From positions 6,825,001 to 6,889,000 of the forward strand of contig CM035236.1 of the NCBI GenBank assembly GCA_020226215.1: a stretch of DNA of 64,000 nucleotides. Reading direction: 5' to 3'. Numbering within the stretch: the stretch's first letter is position 1; every line of letters starts with the position of its first letter. The stretch is from Sindora glabra (Eukaryota > Streptophyta > Magnoliopsida > Fabales > Fabaceae). The translations under genes and the position numbers were made by a program. The notes under the pieces are model-generated. The model did no database searches and had not been told where the DNA came from. It saw only the letters and a list, made by a program, of their open reading frames with translations. Below, piece by piece: positions 24,400 through 38,157 of the stretch.

Positions 24400-25619
24400 T
24401 AATATTGATAGTTATGATGGTAATGGAAGTAGAAGATGGTGATGATAGAGATCATGGACACAAGGATCGATACTTGTGCGTTAAGTTGTAAACAATAAAT
24501 AGTGAGTGGTGGTGGATAGGTGGTGATGATGGTAGTAGTTTGCAACATTTTAAATATTGGTCACAACCACAATATTGATGTTATAGACCGCATTACAACT
24601 GTAACTTTCTTTAATTATGTGCCATAATGTCTATATTTGTTCACAATTTTATTAATCACAATAAAATTGTAACTACAATTTGAAATTATGGTAGTGCATA
24701 ATAAAGGTAAAGTTAGGGTGGATGATATGTTATGTAAGAAAAGAGAAGACTCTTTCTTGTTTTCGATGGCTAACAAATTTTGAAACCATAGGAAAGGGAA
24801 GGATTTCAAGTAAAAAAGATTAATTATAAACTTATGTTACGTAATAATGACTTAGTTTTTAATGACAATGATGTTAAAATTAATAATGATAATATAATAT
24901 TGTTAAATCCTAACCTACTTTCACACTAAGAAGCTAGTAAACAAATGTTGCCTCCTAAATATATCCTTTAGTCATGTTATTGAATTGTCATTCCATGTAT
25001 GAATGAATATAGTTCTCAAAAAGAACCTAACAACTCAATAGTTTTATTTACATAATCTTGGACTAAATATGCATTCGAGTCCTTCACAAATTTAAACTTT
25101 TCAATTCGGTCTTTAAGAAAATTTTGTTATCATTTTCATCCTTTATAAATTTATTTGTCATCTATTTTAGTCTCTCCATCAACTAATTGGTTAAATGACT
25201 ATGAAAAAAAATAAAGGATAAAGCTATAAGCAACTATTTGGACTATTTTTAAAATATTTTGGTTTAAAAGAAATAAAATTACTTCATAGGAGTCATTTTT
25301 TTAATAAAACCATACTGGTTTAAATAAATTTAAAATTATATTAATTTGTTGGCTAATTGATTATTCTCTTTATGTTTTACCCATAAAATGGTATTTGCTT
25401 ATGGTAAATTAGTAATTTTAATATAAGTAGGGGGCTTAGTTCATTCATGGACCAGATTTTTCTCCTTTCCGTCAACATGGCTACTTAAAACATGTAGAAA
25501 CATGTTGAATGCCATGATTAGTAGGCTCAATTTTGCACCAAACAGCGCAAATGAGTCCAGCTAAGAGGAATGGCTGATAGGCCAACCAATTTCTTGATCC
25601 AAGAAAAATAATTAAGATA
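24400..25619. other. AT-rich DNA, no gene recognised
   Basis: 24420-24560 is unusually rich in GGTGATGATGG-type runs. 25070-25200 (CGAGTCCTTCACAAATTT, TTCGGTCTTTAAG, TTAGTCTCTCC) has the look of plant non-autonomous elements, but no ends were found. Confidence 0.4.
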
Positions 25620-25804
25620 GTGTTTGGTTTGTAGAATTTTATATTTTTAGAAAAGTACACATTATTAAAAATGTGATTTTTTGAAATTTAATTAATAGAA
25701 ATATAATATTCCTATATTTAGTTCATTATCAATTTTCTAAGAAATATCTTATCAAATTTTTAGATATGTTGCATTTTTATGTATAGTTCATATTTGATAT
25801 TATT

Positions 25805-25862
25805 AGGAATTTTGAAATTATTTCAAAAATATCAGGAATTTTGAAATTATTTCAAAAATATC
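25805..25862. repeat. Perfect 29 bp tandem duplication
   Basis: A 29-base unit starting AGGAATTTTGAAATTATTTC occurs twice in immediate succession with no mismatch. The second family A copy at 46.3 kb has one unit only, so the duplication is specific to this copy and recent. Confidence 0.9.
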
Positions 25863-26467
25863 CTTATCGAAGTTTTTATTATAAAATATAATATAATAAA
25901 TCATATCTTTAATTGAAATGCATAGATAATTAAAAACTTTTTAATACCAATAAATTATATTATTTTATTTTTAAAAGATATATTCATCGTTAGTCATATT
26001 ATTTTATGATAATAATAATAAAGTTAATTTTCAATTGGATCAAATTTTAAAAAAAATTAGTATAATTTATTTAAGTTATTATCAAAATATTAAATATACT
26101 TGACATTTCTTTTTTTATAAAATTATAAATTTTTATCGCTAAATTATTTTCACAATTATGTTTCCTTCTATTATTATTTTTTAAATTAAAATTTCTTCTC
26201 AAATGTAAAAATATTATTATTTTATATTTGTATGTATAAATATGCATTTTTAAAAAAAATTCCAAGCCGATTATATTATTGTTCAATGAGATAAATCATA
26301 TGTATATATAAATGTATTAAAATAACCTTCCAAAAATTAAGAACAATACTAGATGGAAGTGTATAATTTTAAAAAAAAAATTAAAGGTTTCAAGTGTAAT
26401 TCAATAAATAAGTAAAAATTTAAAAAATAAATGCCAATGTAAGTGACTAAAAAATTAGATGGAAGTA

Positions 26468-26469
<2 letters not shown>

Positions 26470-26498
<29 letters not shown>
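26470..26498. repeat. (TTA)n microsatellite
   Basis: About nine uninterrupted ATT/TTA units. Confidence 0.85.
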
Positions 26499-26756
26499 GA
26501 CCAATTGACTAATGTTGAATGTATGCAAAAATTTACAAATAACTAGCTTGTATATGGCCTACTTGTTGGATAATTACAATAAAAAATATAAAAAATGAGA
26601 GAAGAAAAAATAGGATAATTAAAAATAATATGATAATTATTTTTTAATTTAAATAAAAAATATTTAATAAAATGATAAATAAGAGAGAAATTAAATGCAA
26701 GAATAATTTTATCTTTTTATTTCAATATTAACATTCTTATACCATAGGAATATAAA

Positions 26757-27269
26757 TAAGAGTTTAAATAAGTTGAATTATTTACGAATAATTCAAAATT
26801 GATTCGTAAAAAATTTCATTTGAATTTGAATTTTAATGAGCTGAGCCTAAATGAGTCAAGCTCATTCACTAAACAAGTTATGCCCATTTACTAAACAAAC
26901 AAAGTCTAAGCTTTTTATTTTTCAATAAGAGCTGTTCATAAGCTTAAACAAACTTAGTATAAAATATATATTTATTTTTTATATTATATATAATATAAAT
27001 TTAATAAATTTAATAAACTATTATAGGTTTGTATAGGCTTGTTTAGACTTATTTAAACTTCTTTAAGATTAAATATAATCTAAGTTTGAACTTAAGCTCA
27101 AATACTTAAGTTTAATTAGAAATTTGATGTAAAGAATATAAAATCTGTTTAAATTCAAATAAGTTCGATTAAATTTATATTCAAATCAAGCTGAGCTTAA
27201 GCTTGACTTTTTTAAGCTCAAACTCAAATATGCAAATGTTCGACTTGACCCAATTCGTTTGCATCCTTA
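26757..27269. mobile_element. hAT-like non-autonomous element nested in family A copy 1
   Basis: The left end reads TAAGAGTTTAAATAAGTTG. The right end on the reverse strand reads TAAGGATGCAAACGAATTG; 12 of 19 positions match. Flanks AATATAAA (26749-26756) and AATATGAA (27270-27277) are an 8 bp target duplication with one mismatch, the hAT signature. The inside is rich in AAGCTTGA/TCAAGCTT-type words typical of plant hAT-derived MITEs. The empty site is visible in the other family A copy. Confidence 0.7.
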
Positions 27270-27968
27270 AATATGAATTATCCACTTTTCCTCATAAAAA
27301 TATTTTGAGGAAAAGTTGAGTTAAACATATTTTCAGAAATATAATATTTCCATATATCTTTTTTTTTAAACTCTAAACTAAATATAGGAATGTAATATTC
27401 TTTTGAAATATTTCTAAAAATATTAAAATATTTCATGAATTAAATGCTCTCTGAGTAATAATAATAATTCTGCTAGACATTTATACATAATTTTAACCTT
27501 TTTCTTATTTTCACCTATTTAGCAAGTTATTTTATGTAATGAGCCGCCACTCTTTTTTCTCTCTAATCCCACCTCCATTAACACAATTATACCATAAACT
27601 TGAATATATAAAAATTATTATTATAAAATTTATGTTTGAAATTACAATACATATCTTGCAATCATTTAAAATAAGAAAAAAAATATTTTGATTTTTTATT
27701 TTCTATAAAGTATCAAAAATATATGTAAAATTCTTCTCTAATTTCAAAAATTATACAAACCTTTCTTAGATGATTAATTTTCATCACATATTCTTCTCAT
27801 TCAAAATTTTTCATCCACCAATCATGTCAAATGACATTTTTAACCAAAAAAATGCTAATTTTCACCTTAATTTATTCATATAAATATATAGTATTCTTCT
27901 AAAATTGTTCTTGATATCTTTTATCTATAATATTTTCTACTTCAACTAATCAAAAAAGAATATAATAT

Positions 27969-28222
27969 ATTTTAATATGAAAATAAATTTTCAATTATTA
28001 AAAAAAATTGCATTTTAATATGAAAATTATTTTTCCATTATCACAAAAATTTTATTTTTTCATTAATTAAAAAATAATACATTTTAATATGAAAATCAAT
28101 TTTCAATTATAAAAAAAAATTCTTCCATTAATAGAAATAAAATATAATAGATTTTGATATGAAAAATATTTGTCCATTGTCACAAAAAATTCATTCTTTG
28201 ATTAATCAAAAATAAAGTACAA
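27969..28222. repeat. AT-rich tandem array, about 69 bp units
   Basis: ATTTTAATATGAAAAT-type words start at 27969, 28012, 28081 and 28151, followed each time by a TTTTC(A/C)ATTAT stretch and a run of A. Three units of 69-70 bp plus a shorter first unit of 43 bp. Confidence 0.7.
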
Positions 28223-28229
28223 TCCACTT

Positions 28230-31200
28230 AGTTTGTTGTACATATTAAAAAATTAAAAGTTATATGCACTTGAAAAGAAAAATATTGAAGAAGAAAATTT
28301 TCATGTAAAAGTCACTTTTCCATTTCTGAAGATAATTTCATTAAAAAATGGAGTAAGTCCCTTTTATTCAAAAGCATTTTGGTGGATACATATAATGTCA
28401 TTTTAAAACTTCAATTTTAAAAGAATTTTAACATCTAAAAGAAATATTTTTAATGGAAAGGTGTTAGATGAAATAATATGTAAAAATTGAAAATAAAAAA
28501 TAAAATTATATATATTTTCCATATTTTAGGAGGTCAAAATAATTTTGCTGTAAATAAAATATGACATACATTTGTTTTTGTATAATCGAACACACCCCCT
28601 TTTATACAGATATTTAAAGGGCTCCAATTTATCAAATGATTGCCTATGTTGATCACAATTTAAAATCGGCTCCATCCTTGCTATTGTAATTTGATGTTAT
28701 CACTTGAATTTATTTTTTAAACAAAAATAATTTAAAACAGATTCTGACCTAATTGCACAAAGAAGCTCCCATTGCATCAAAATATTTACCATGTCATTTG
28801 AGAAATTTGTCTTCCTACTTCAAAATTACTTTCATTTTTCCATAGTAAAGAGAAGTAGTCAAATCACTGCTCTTCATGAACAAATGTAATTTCGAAAAAC
28901 CATTTTGGCTTTTAACCTAATCGCTATCACTATATCATTAATATATCTTCAATTTGTAATTGAGTAAATGTGAAGTTAAATCTTCTTCCTTTCACTATTT
29001 GGTTATGTTGGAATTCTTTTAGGAATAAGAGACACCAAAAAAAAAAAAGAAAAACTCTAGCAAGAGCCCAGACAAAATCCAATACATAAGAACTCTACCT
29101 CCACATCTATTTCTCTTAGGGAAATATGGTCAACATGACTTAAATATGAGAATTCAAATATAGATGATTTTGACATACATATTTCAAAGCTTATATTCAA
29201 GGCAAGTAATTTTAAATTAAGAAAAATACATTATAGTTCCTTGTGGAATGTGGTACCTCCTACTATTCTTTAAAAGTGCTTGACAGGTCAGAAGCCTACG
29301 AGCCCAAGAAACCAACTCATGGACTCGTTACAAATTGAATTTCATAAAATAAATCCATTAAAAAAATTCTAAATGGAATGATTTGCATAGGTTATGAATC
29401 AAAGTGAACTAGTCCCAAACAAACTAGACTAATTCATGAACCTAAATGAGTTAACATTTTTCTTCAAATTTTTTATATTTAATAATTTAAATAACATTTG
29501 TATTTAAAAATAAATTTTTAATTATATTTACATTATAATTTAGCATAAAACCTAATTCAATTGTTAAAAAATTAAATATAAATGCTTAAAATAATTAAAC
29601 ATAATAAAAATAAAATTAAATAATAAAATTAATGACTATAAAAATATAAAAACATAATTTATAAATATAAAAATAAAATAATAAAATATAAAATATAAAT
29701 TAAAATAAAAAAATAATTGGCCTATGGATCAGTCCAACAAGCTCTCGAATTAAACTAGGTCAATTAAAATGGACTCGTTTAAAAACAAGCTTTAACAGGC
29801 CAAGCCTAAATAGATTTTAACCTAGTCTAATTCGATCCATCCATTAAGCCTAAATAGATTTTAACCTGGTCTAATCTGATCCATCCGTTAAGCACTATTA
29901 GTATTCTTGGCTCTCTATCTTTAATTATACTATATAACAAACTTACATTCTGAAAAAAATAGATATACTTAACCCTAGCTGAAATTTTACAGTCAACTTT
30001 GGCTCTTGTATTCACACGTAATGTAACCGCACGAAGGGATATGATTATGGTGCTACAGAATATTAATCAATAATTAGAAAGCCTACTTCTTGGAAGAATT
30101 AATAGCATTAACATACAAGAAATGCAACCAAAAGTCCCTGTCAGGTTTCTCCCATTGTACTTGCTACTTCAAAGTACATTAAGTTTTTTCTACTTCCTGT
30201 AGTAATTTTCTGATGGCTTACTCTGAAAAAGATATAAAGATAGCTATTAGAATACAAGAAATACTAATTGGCACAATGTAAGCTGAGTTTCAATCCTTGA
30301 ATAAGAAAATAGTTGTGTCATTAATTAATCATGCAAGTCCCTTTAAAAAATTTAAATCTTATTATAGCTAATATGTAAAAATATAGTAAACCTTCCTAGG
30401 ATAAATGATTGAGTGTAACTTCATCACTCATCAAAGCATGGCATACTAACTCGTTAATAGAACCAAATCTAATTGAAACAAACAATTTTAATTCTAAGGC
30501 AATTAGTAAATAAGAAATGGAAAGATAGTTACCTCCTTGACTTGATTATGAACACTTAGTTTCTAGGGAGGATTTACCAAATGTACCATTACTTTCTCAT
30601 TAACTATAGCAAGAAATGAAATGCATAATATTTTGGCTAGAACATACATTATTGCATAATGTTTAACCAAGACATGGTTAGCCTCTAATGCATTATCATG
30701 CACAAATTCATTTTCATCAACAAATCTATATAAGAAAACACCATTTTCAAAATAAGGCCTTAATAACAAAGATATTATAAATGAAGCATGCTAAAGAAAA
30801 TGGTCTGATTATCATCTAGGATAGTAAGTAACACCTATTGTAGATAGTTTTGGAATTGGACCCTTAATGACTATAGTAAAAATTTTCATCAAAAATTGAT
30901 TAAGTGTAGCCAGCAAAAATAACTATTCTAATGTGAGACATAAGAGTTTTAACATACCTTGAACCGAGTTTGGTATCTATCATGAACAAATACAATTTGA
31001 TTTGAACAATCTCAAATAATTTCAAAAAGTACTTGCTTAAAGTACATGATGCTAAGTGTAATTAAGTATATGAATGGGTCAAAATAGCTTATAGAAACAA
31101 AAGATAAAACAATCTTCTTGACTTACAACAGTAAAGAGGGATATTGGATTAGACATTGACTCTAGCAAGAAAATATAGATATAGGGAGTTTAGTCCTACC

Positions 31201-34200
31201 ATAAATAAGGATTGTTGTATTTCTACTATAACATTTATGTTGAATTCTAGTGGTATATGTAGTTTTTAGGAAATTTTTACACTATCATAATTTAAAATAA
31301 TGATATTAATGTTAACTGTTCAAAAATCAATCTTCAATAAATATTCAATCACATAGCTTTAATGGAGATCAAAAAGGTATAAAATGATACATAAGACCAT
31401 ATCATTGTTAGTAAAGAAAGTTACTTATGAATCTTGACATTACTCAAACATAAAACATATCCATATCTTCAATTGCCCTATTCAAAATAGTCAAGTCCAA
31501 GCTTCTTTCGGTGGTAGAGACCAAAGAGTATCAAACTTAGTTGTGCTTATGATTCCTTGCAAGACTTGGAGCTGCATATCCATACCAAAATAAGCAAGCA
31601 AGAAAGAAAATTACTCAATAATAGAACTTAATTTAAATATAAGCAACTAAATTATATAATCATAGTAAAAGGAAAGCCTAAGTGTTCCACTACAACAGAT
31701 AATGCCTACCTTATAATATTTTACAACTATAATGAGCCTACTATTATTATAAAAATGATTTGTCACTTGGTCTAAGCAAGATATAACCTCTGCATTAACA
31801 AAAATGAAGTTTACAAAAAAAATGCACTATCATTTTCCTATATATGTAAGCAATTACCCATGCCTAACTGCATATTCATTCTAGCTTAGCAACATAGTTA
31901 TGAAGTTCAATTTGAAACACGTAGCAAAGACAACGAAGATAAAGATAAGATACAAACAATAATCAAAGCAAATATACCTATAGAATTCCATTCTATGCAC
32001 CATCTATGCCCAAAAATTAATTTTAATAACTTTCAAAACTAGATCACGCACAATGCATCACTTCATTATATAATTAAAGTTATGTTTCTGATTTGCATAC
32101 ATTACGCTTTTGATAAGCAAGGTAATAGAAAGATTAATGTTATTATATCAAAATACATTAGACTTGCAAATTCTTAGGCATGCTTTATTTCTTACTTAAG
32201 CAAAATATCAAACACATAGAGTGTAATTTAAAACTAATTTACTCTAGCGTGCTTCAAGAAATAGTGCAAAAGGAACAAAGATTATCCTCTTTAAGTTTCT
32301 TATCTGCTTTAGTTAAAAATTGACCTTTTGCATCTAAAGTTAAACCCTACATAAAAGAGTCAAATGAGTTTTTGCATCTGCTCTAACTAACTTAAATATA
32401 CAATTATGGATTTTTCTTTAAAAAAAAGTAATATCCTCATCAACAGTCGAATCATCAATATCTTCTTTTCCATAACAAGGTGATCATTGAACTTGAAATT
32501 AGAGCTAAAATTAACATCAGAAGGTAACATAAATGATTGTTGAGTAAGTTTAAAAGAAAGCACCATAATGAATCAACAATGAAAGATTGCCTTCATCTTT
32601 GGGATCCACCTACCTAACTTGCTAAGCTTTCAAAGTCACGAGCAGTGTCACTTCTACCCTAAGTTTTAGAAGGAAGGTACATTTAAAAACATCCCCAAAA
32701 TATGAAACTATAGAATATCAGTTTCTTCTTAATGGTGAAATATATGCTTGCTCAATTGGATCTATGCCTAAATTAGCCAAAGTTATCCATACTTCATAAA
32801 TCTCATGTTTATATAAAATTATGGTACCATCACCCCTAATAACATAAGATTGGAATATATACATTTTTCAACTTTGGAGATCTAAGAAATTAAATTTCAT
32901 CAAGTATATAATAGGTAATTTTTTTATTTTGTATTACCATCTTGAAAAATCAATATTCTATCCTTAAATTTTACATCAAAAGTTTTATTTAAAATTTACC
33001 AAGAAAACAGTTAAAGATGGAGATTATTACTGACAATTATGCCAATGGAGAAATCTTATCTTTTTTTATAGTTTTTAATAATACCCATTCAATGAAATGC
33101 CATCAGCCAACTGTATGGATGGCTATCAATAACTTTAACACTCATATCCTGGAAACATAATAATTAAAGGAGAACTCAATTAAACTTAACCACTAAAATG
33201 TATCAAAAATAAAGAAATATACAAATCATATGCCTTAACTTTGGAATATCTAGTGGGTACAAACTTTGCAAAGACTATTAAGATGCTTAACATGAGCTTG
33301 AAGCTTCAAAATAGAAGATACAAATCAAAGTGATAATCAAGTGAACACGTTAAGAAAATGAAAAATGTGCAACTGTCATATACAGAGGTCTAATAGCACT
33401 GTTATAGTATCATCTAAGTTTTCAATTAGAAAATTCAATATTTGTAGAATTCAAAATCAATGCTAGAATGAACTTTTGAATATCTTAAAGCAAATTCAAT
33501 ATTTTCAATTTTCTCTAAGAATGTTGTTCTCTAACTACTTCTTAAACCTTCAATCATCCCTTAAGTTAATGAAGCAATTCATTATAAAAGAAAATTGCAG
33601 TTTAAACTAACATTATAGGATAGGCTATTTTAAATAGCCATTTGGCAATATAAAAGTCATCTAAATAAACTACAAACCATATCATAATAGGAAAATCACT
33701 CTATAATGAAGAATTAAAAGCCTAACCTTTTAATTTTGACTTGTTAGTGTAATTAAAAAAAAAAGATAAACACATAACTTTAGTTAAACTCAAAATTCTA
33801 AGCAAGTATCTACAAACTTTTAATAAAGTGAAAGATAAGAAAGAAAGTTTTCCTACTACTTTTGAATTTCCAAATCAAAACTTAAAGGATAATTCTTTCC
33901 CTATTAATAATATAAGCAAACTTTCTTTATAATAGATACACAACATGAGAAAATTCAAAGAATGCAAATAAGAATATAACTTATTAGGTGATGATCTTAT
34001 ATTTACTAAAGAAACTTAAGGAACCATATACATAAACTATATACATTAAATAAATTTAAAGCATATAAAATCCAAAATTTGTCATAGAAATGTTCCCAAC
34101 ATGCTACTAGACCACTCCTTTTCATTAAATCAACCTAACTATAAAAAAAAAAAAGCAACAATTAAAAAGAATTATATCATAAAACTTTTGTGTGTGCATG

Positions 34201-37200
34201 TAGAGGGTCATGTGCAAAGCCACCCATAGAATGCAAAAACATGTTATAAGGTTTGTTTTCATATTTTATGTTTAAAAAGTTAAAGTTCTTTATGTTACAA
34301 ATATCACATACCTGTAGCGCAAGCATCTTTTAAGGAAAAAGTTATTCATGGTATTGTGCACAAAACTCCTATAATAATATATGTATAAGAACCAAATTAT
34401 TTTAGTAGGTCATTACACATAAAAGGTTAATATAGAAAAAATAAAAAAAAATATAGTGATGATGTTATGACCATGAGATATTGTGTGAATATGATACAAA
34501 GTTAACCCTTGTGAACAACATGAACTTGCTCATATAAATTTCTTGAACTATTTTTCCATAATCTACCAATATTGCACCATAAGAAAGATATATAAAGTAA
34601 AGAAATCTAGAGAATCAAAATTAAAGAAATATATATAGTAGTTTAATTTTGAAAAGGTTAGGGAATGATCATACCTCTATATTATATGAATACAACTATG
34701 AGTAATAAACGGCAATATACAATACATCATCCCTGTTGAAACAAGTAATATCACTAATTAATTGAAATAAGGAGTTTTATTAACAAACAAAATTGAAAAG
34801 AGTGCTTACATCATTAACAATAAACTACTTATATCCAGAAAGGTAACTTATTCTATAAGGTGGCAACTATTGAATCAACTAAATTAATATTATTCTCAGT
34901 TATTCTCAAAAACAAACACAATGAGATTTATAATTTAAAACCTAGATGAAAACAAAATCTTCCAAATGAAACCTTAGAAAATAAGAAACAAAAAGAAGTA
35001 ACTTGCTCATGATTACTTAAACTATGCAATGTATTGATCCTCATTTTTTAGTAAAAATGGTACTAACTGCTATAAGAGATTATTCTTTCAATCAAAATGG
35101 CATTAAATGCTACAAAAGACTAAAAGTTACTTTGATTTGATGAAATATTTCAATTATAATATCATTAATTGCAAGATCTAGAGAAAAAACCTATTAGCCA
35201 AGTGATATATATTCTTGAAAACCTATAAAACATACTATAACAAATTAAATGGTAGCATAATGGACACATGTTTGCATCACACAAAAAAATGGAAACATGT
35301 TGGACATTATAAATTTATATAACTTAGATGGTGAATGAATAAAATAATAATATCAATTTTCTAAAAAACAAAGAATAGAAATATCATATTGAACTTCTTT
35401 GATATGTTTTTCGAAAATAAATAAACCAATATTTAAAATAAAAACATATAAGCATTAGGTTTCCATATAAATGTCAAGGTATAATTATGATAGCCAAGCC
35501 TTAGAAGTATATTAGACATACCACTGTATGATGTTCGATAAACAAAGACAGAACAATTGCATTAGCCTAGAATGCCATCTATGTTGTTGTTTTCTATAAG
35601 CTTCATATATGTAAACCATAATAGAACCTATTGTGTATTATTGTATAAAGAAAGCAAATAATTTCATCTAATGCATTTGCTAGTGGACTTTCACATAATG
35701 ATAGATATAGTAACATTTTAAGATTTTGCAATGGTAAATTTATGGATTTAATCTTCCTTGCCATAAATATTCATAATAAACACTAAAATTAGGGCAATTA
35801 ACAACTTTTTCTTACTATTAGGAATTAAAGCATGCATCATCCATATCATACTCTACAAAATAAAATTTCAATGCAATAAAAAGAAAGTATAATGCAATAA
35901 CTTTAATGCATGTAATTACATATTCACATTTCTATCATTTTCCTCAGTCCTCTAACAACTTATGATGAGGAACCCGTACTATCATCTTTCTGCATAGCTC
36001 TTCAATTAAGATATTCTAAATTGAAAATTAGAGTAAGAGACATGTGAAGCTAGAAAGTCCAAATTTATACATATTAAATTTACAAAGAGAAAAATAAAGA
36101 TATTAAAATAAGAAATATATTGGTATAAAAGAGTGAAATTGATATTGTTTATACAGTTAGAAATGATCTTTTGTAAAAAGGTTAAGAATAAGTTGAATGA
36201 AATTGATATATTATTCATAACATTTGAAATGCAAAGTCCAATTCGTAGGTTCAATTTCTTTATAGGGGCTACATAGAAGGAGGATTTATTACAATACTAT
36301 CTCCTACCATATATGTATGTAAAACAATAACCAATTTGATTGCATCAGAATTTATGAGGCTACATTGCAATATAGACTTATAAATAGCCAAAGAATTAAA
36401 CTTAATTTTTACCATATTTTTAACAATACAAGGAACTACTATTTTAAGAATGAAAGCAATAAATTAATTAATTTTATTTGTAAGGGCACTAAGCATACTC
36501 TTTATTTTGTTCATTTGTAAGGCAGAGGTCTACAAAAAATTATCCCATTAAGGTAGTTAATTAACATGAAAGCAAATCTTTGGTATCTAATTAATGGCAA
36601 CAGTTCAAGTAGAACAACAAGTATAGCAAATAACTATATGCTCATTAAATATTTTATCTTGACTATCATTCCAATCATGGCAATTATATTTCCTAATGTT
36701 TATGAATCCTGTAATGATAAAATATTCAACCATAAATTTCAATAAAAGCACAAAGGAAAAAAAGGGTTACAAAATGTTTTCAAGAAAAACTATATTTGAT
36801 GAACTCCTTGTTTTCATATTTGTCGAAACCAAAAAATATGGTGAAATCATGAACTTTTAGTTGTAATTTGAAGTAAAATAACATCCATTTGAGACATAGA
36901 AAATGTGTGTTAAGGTTCTATATTTGGCAATAAACATAAGTCTAAATTAGGGATTTGTTACAACAAACACAGATTCTTACCAACTTATATTACTAGAATT
37001 AATCTCAAAAGATAAAACATTAGCATTGAAATGATAAATTTGTACAAAAGAAGCTAGTAATGGATGCATGGCATGAGAAAAAACCATAATGCAATAGTGA
37101 ATAAGAACAAAGTATGCTGGTTTGATAGCACTAAAGAAGATGCAGGGGTTGTAAACTAATGGCAATGAGATAGCATCTAAGGAGTAAAAAATGAAATTAG

Positions 37201-38157
37201 GATTGAAAATATTTTAGGTGTATTGGTGACGAACTATGGAGCTATTTAAGGATTAATTTCTAAGAAAAATGAAAAAGAATGTGTTGCATATTTTGTATTT
37301 CAACAAAATTTTAAAATTTAAGAAACATCAAAGAAGAAAGGGAAAGAAAAATAGAGAAGTAGAAAAAATGAGACGTAAGGTAAAATCATAATAAAAATGT
37401 TCGACAATTAGTTGTTTAGGTGGCTTTTAATTAGTTTGACTAAAATTAATTAATTGATTTGTTAAATCAGTTAATTTTGGAGCTTAGCAAATCAATTGAT
37501 TAACCTTTGAAAAAGCTATCACTAATGTTTTCAATTGACTTTTAACTTATTGATTTATAAAAAGACTAAATTATCTCTAATTAATTTTAATATCTCTAAC
37601 TTTATCTTTTCTAAAAAAACCTAAAACACTCATATTAATTTCTTAAAAGAAAATTTAATAACTATAAAAATTATATTAATTTAATTTTAAAAAATATTTA
37701 ATATATAATAAATTATAATAACAAAATTTATTAAAATAAAATAATACTCGAATAACTCATAAAATATAAGCATGTTCTTATTTATTATTTTATATACAAA
37801 TAACTAATTATAAACAACTAATTTTACTAAATATTTTATTCAAATAAGTAATACAATTAACTCGTAAAATCAATTAATATAATTAATTATCAATTAATAC
37901 TTAATTAAATTAGCTAACTGTTACAACTATCAACTAATTGTCAAATAAAACTAATGAAACTTGTTTATGAACTTGGGCATTACACAAGATAGTACTTAAT
38001 GTTCTATATATATTTTTATGTTTGTGTAACTCATTCAATGAAAATTCATTAAATATACAAAAATAAAAAGATGTGAAAGAATCCATCTAATGAAATCACT
38101 TAAAATCTATCATTTAAATATATTGATTAAAGGTATGATGCCTCTATTCAAAAAACC
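28230..38157. other. About 10 kb of AT-rich DNA, no gene recognised
   Basis: No protein motif was recognised on either strand in this long stretch. The longest open frames (68 codons at 30563-30769 and 82 codons at 36006-36254, both - strand) carry no known signature. Composition is less extreme than at the window edges, which suggests old transposon DNA. A 44 bp tandem duplication lies at 29802-29889. Confidence 0.4.
29802..29889. repeat. 44 bp tandem duplication
   Basis: AAGCCTAAATAGATTTTAAC followed by CT(A/G)GTCTAAT and GATCCATCC occurs at 29802 and again at 29846, with three or four differences. Confidence 0.85.

Larger units (their letters stand above)
25620..27448. mobile_element. TIR element family A, copy 1 (carries a nested hAT-like element)
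   Basis: Starts GTGTTTGGTTTGTAGAATTT and ends TTCATGAATTAAATGCT, an imperfect terminal inverted repeat. The first 400 bp and last 100 bp match the copy at 46102-47180. No transposase was recognised, so it is non-autonomous. A clear target duplication was not found. It contains a 29 bp tandem duplication at 25805-25862 and the nested element 26757-27269, which the second copy lacks. Confidence 0.7.

Noticed and set aside
30563..30769. 68-codon open frame with a MVHLV segment like the DUF4218 part of CACTA proteins
   Set aside because: The similarity is limited to a few residues and the surrounding wording does not fit the family.
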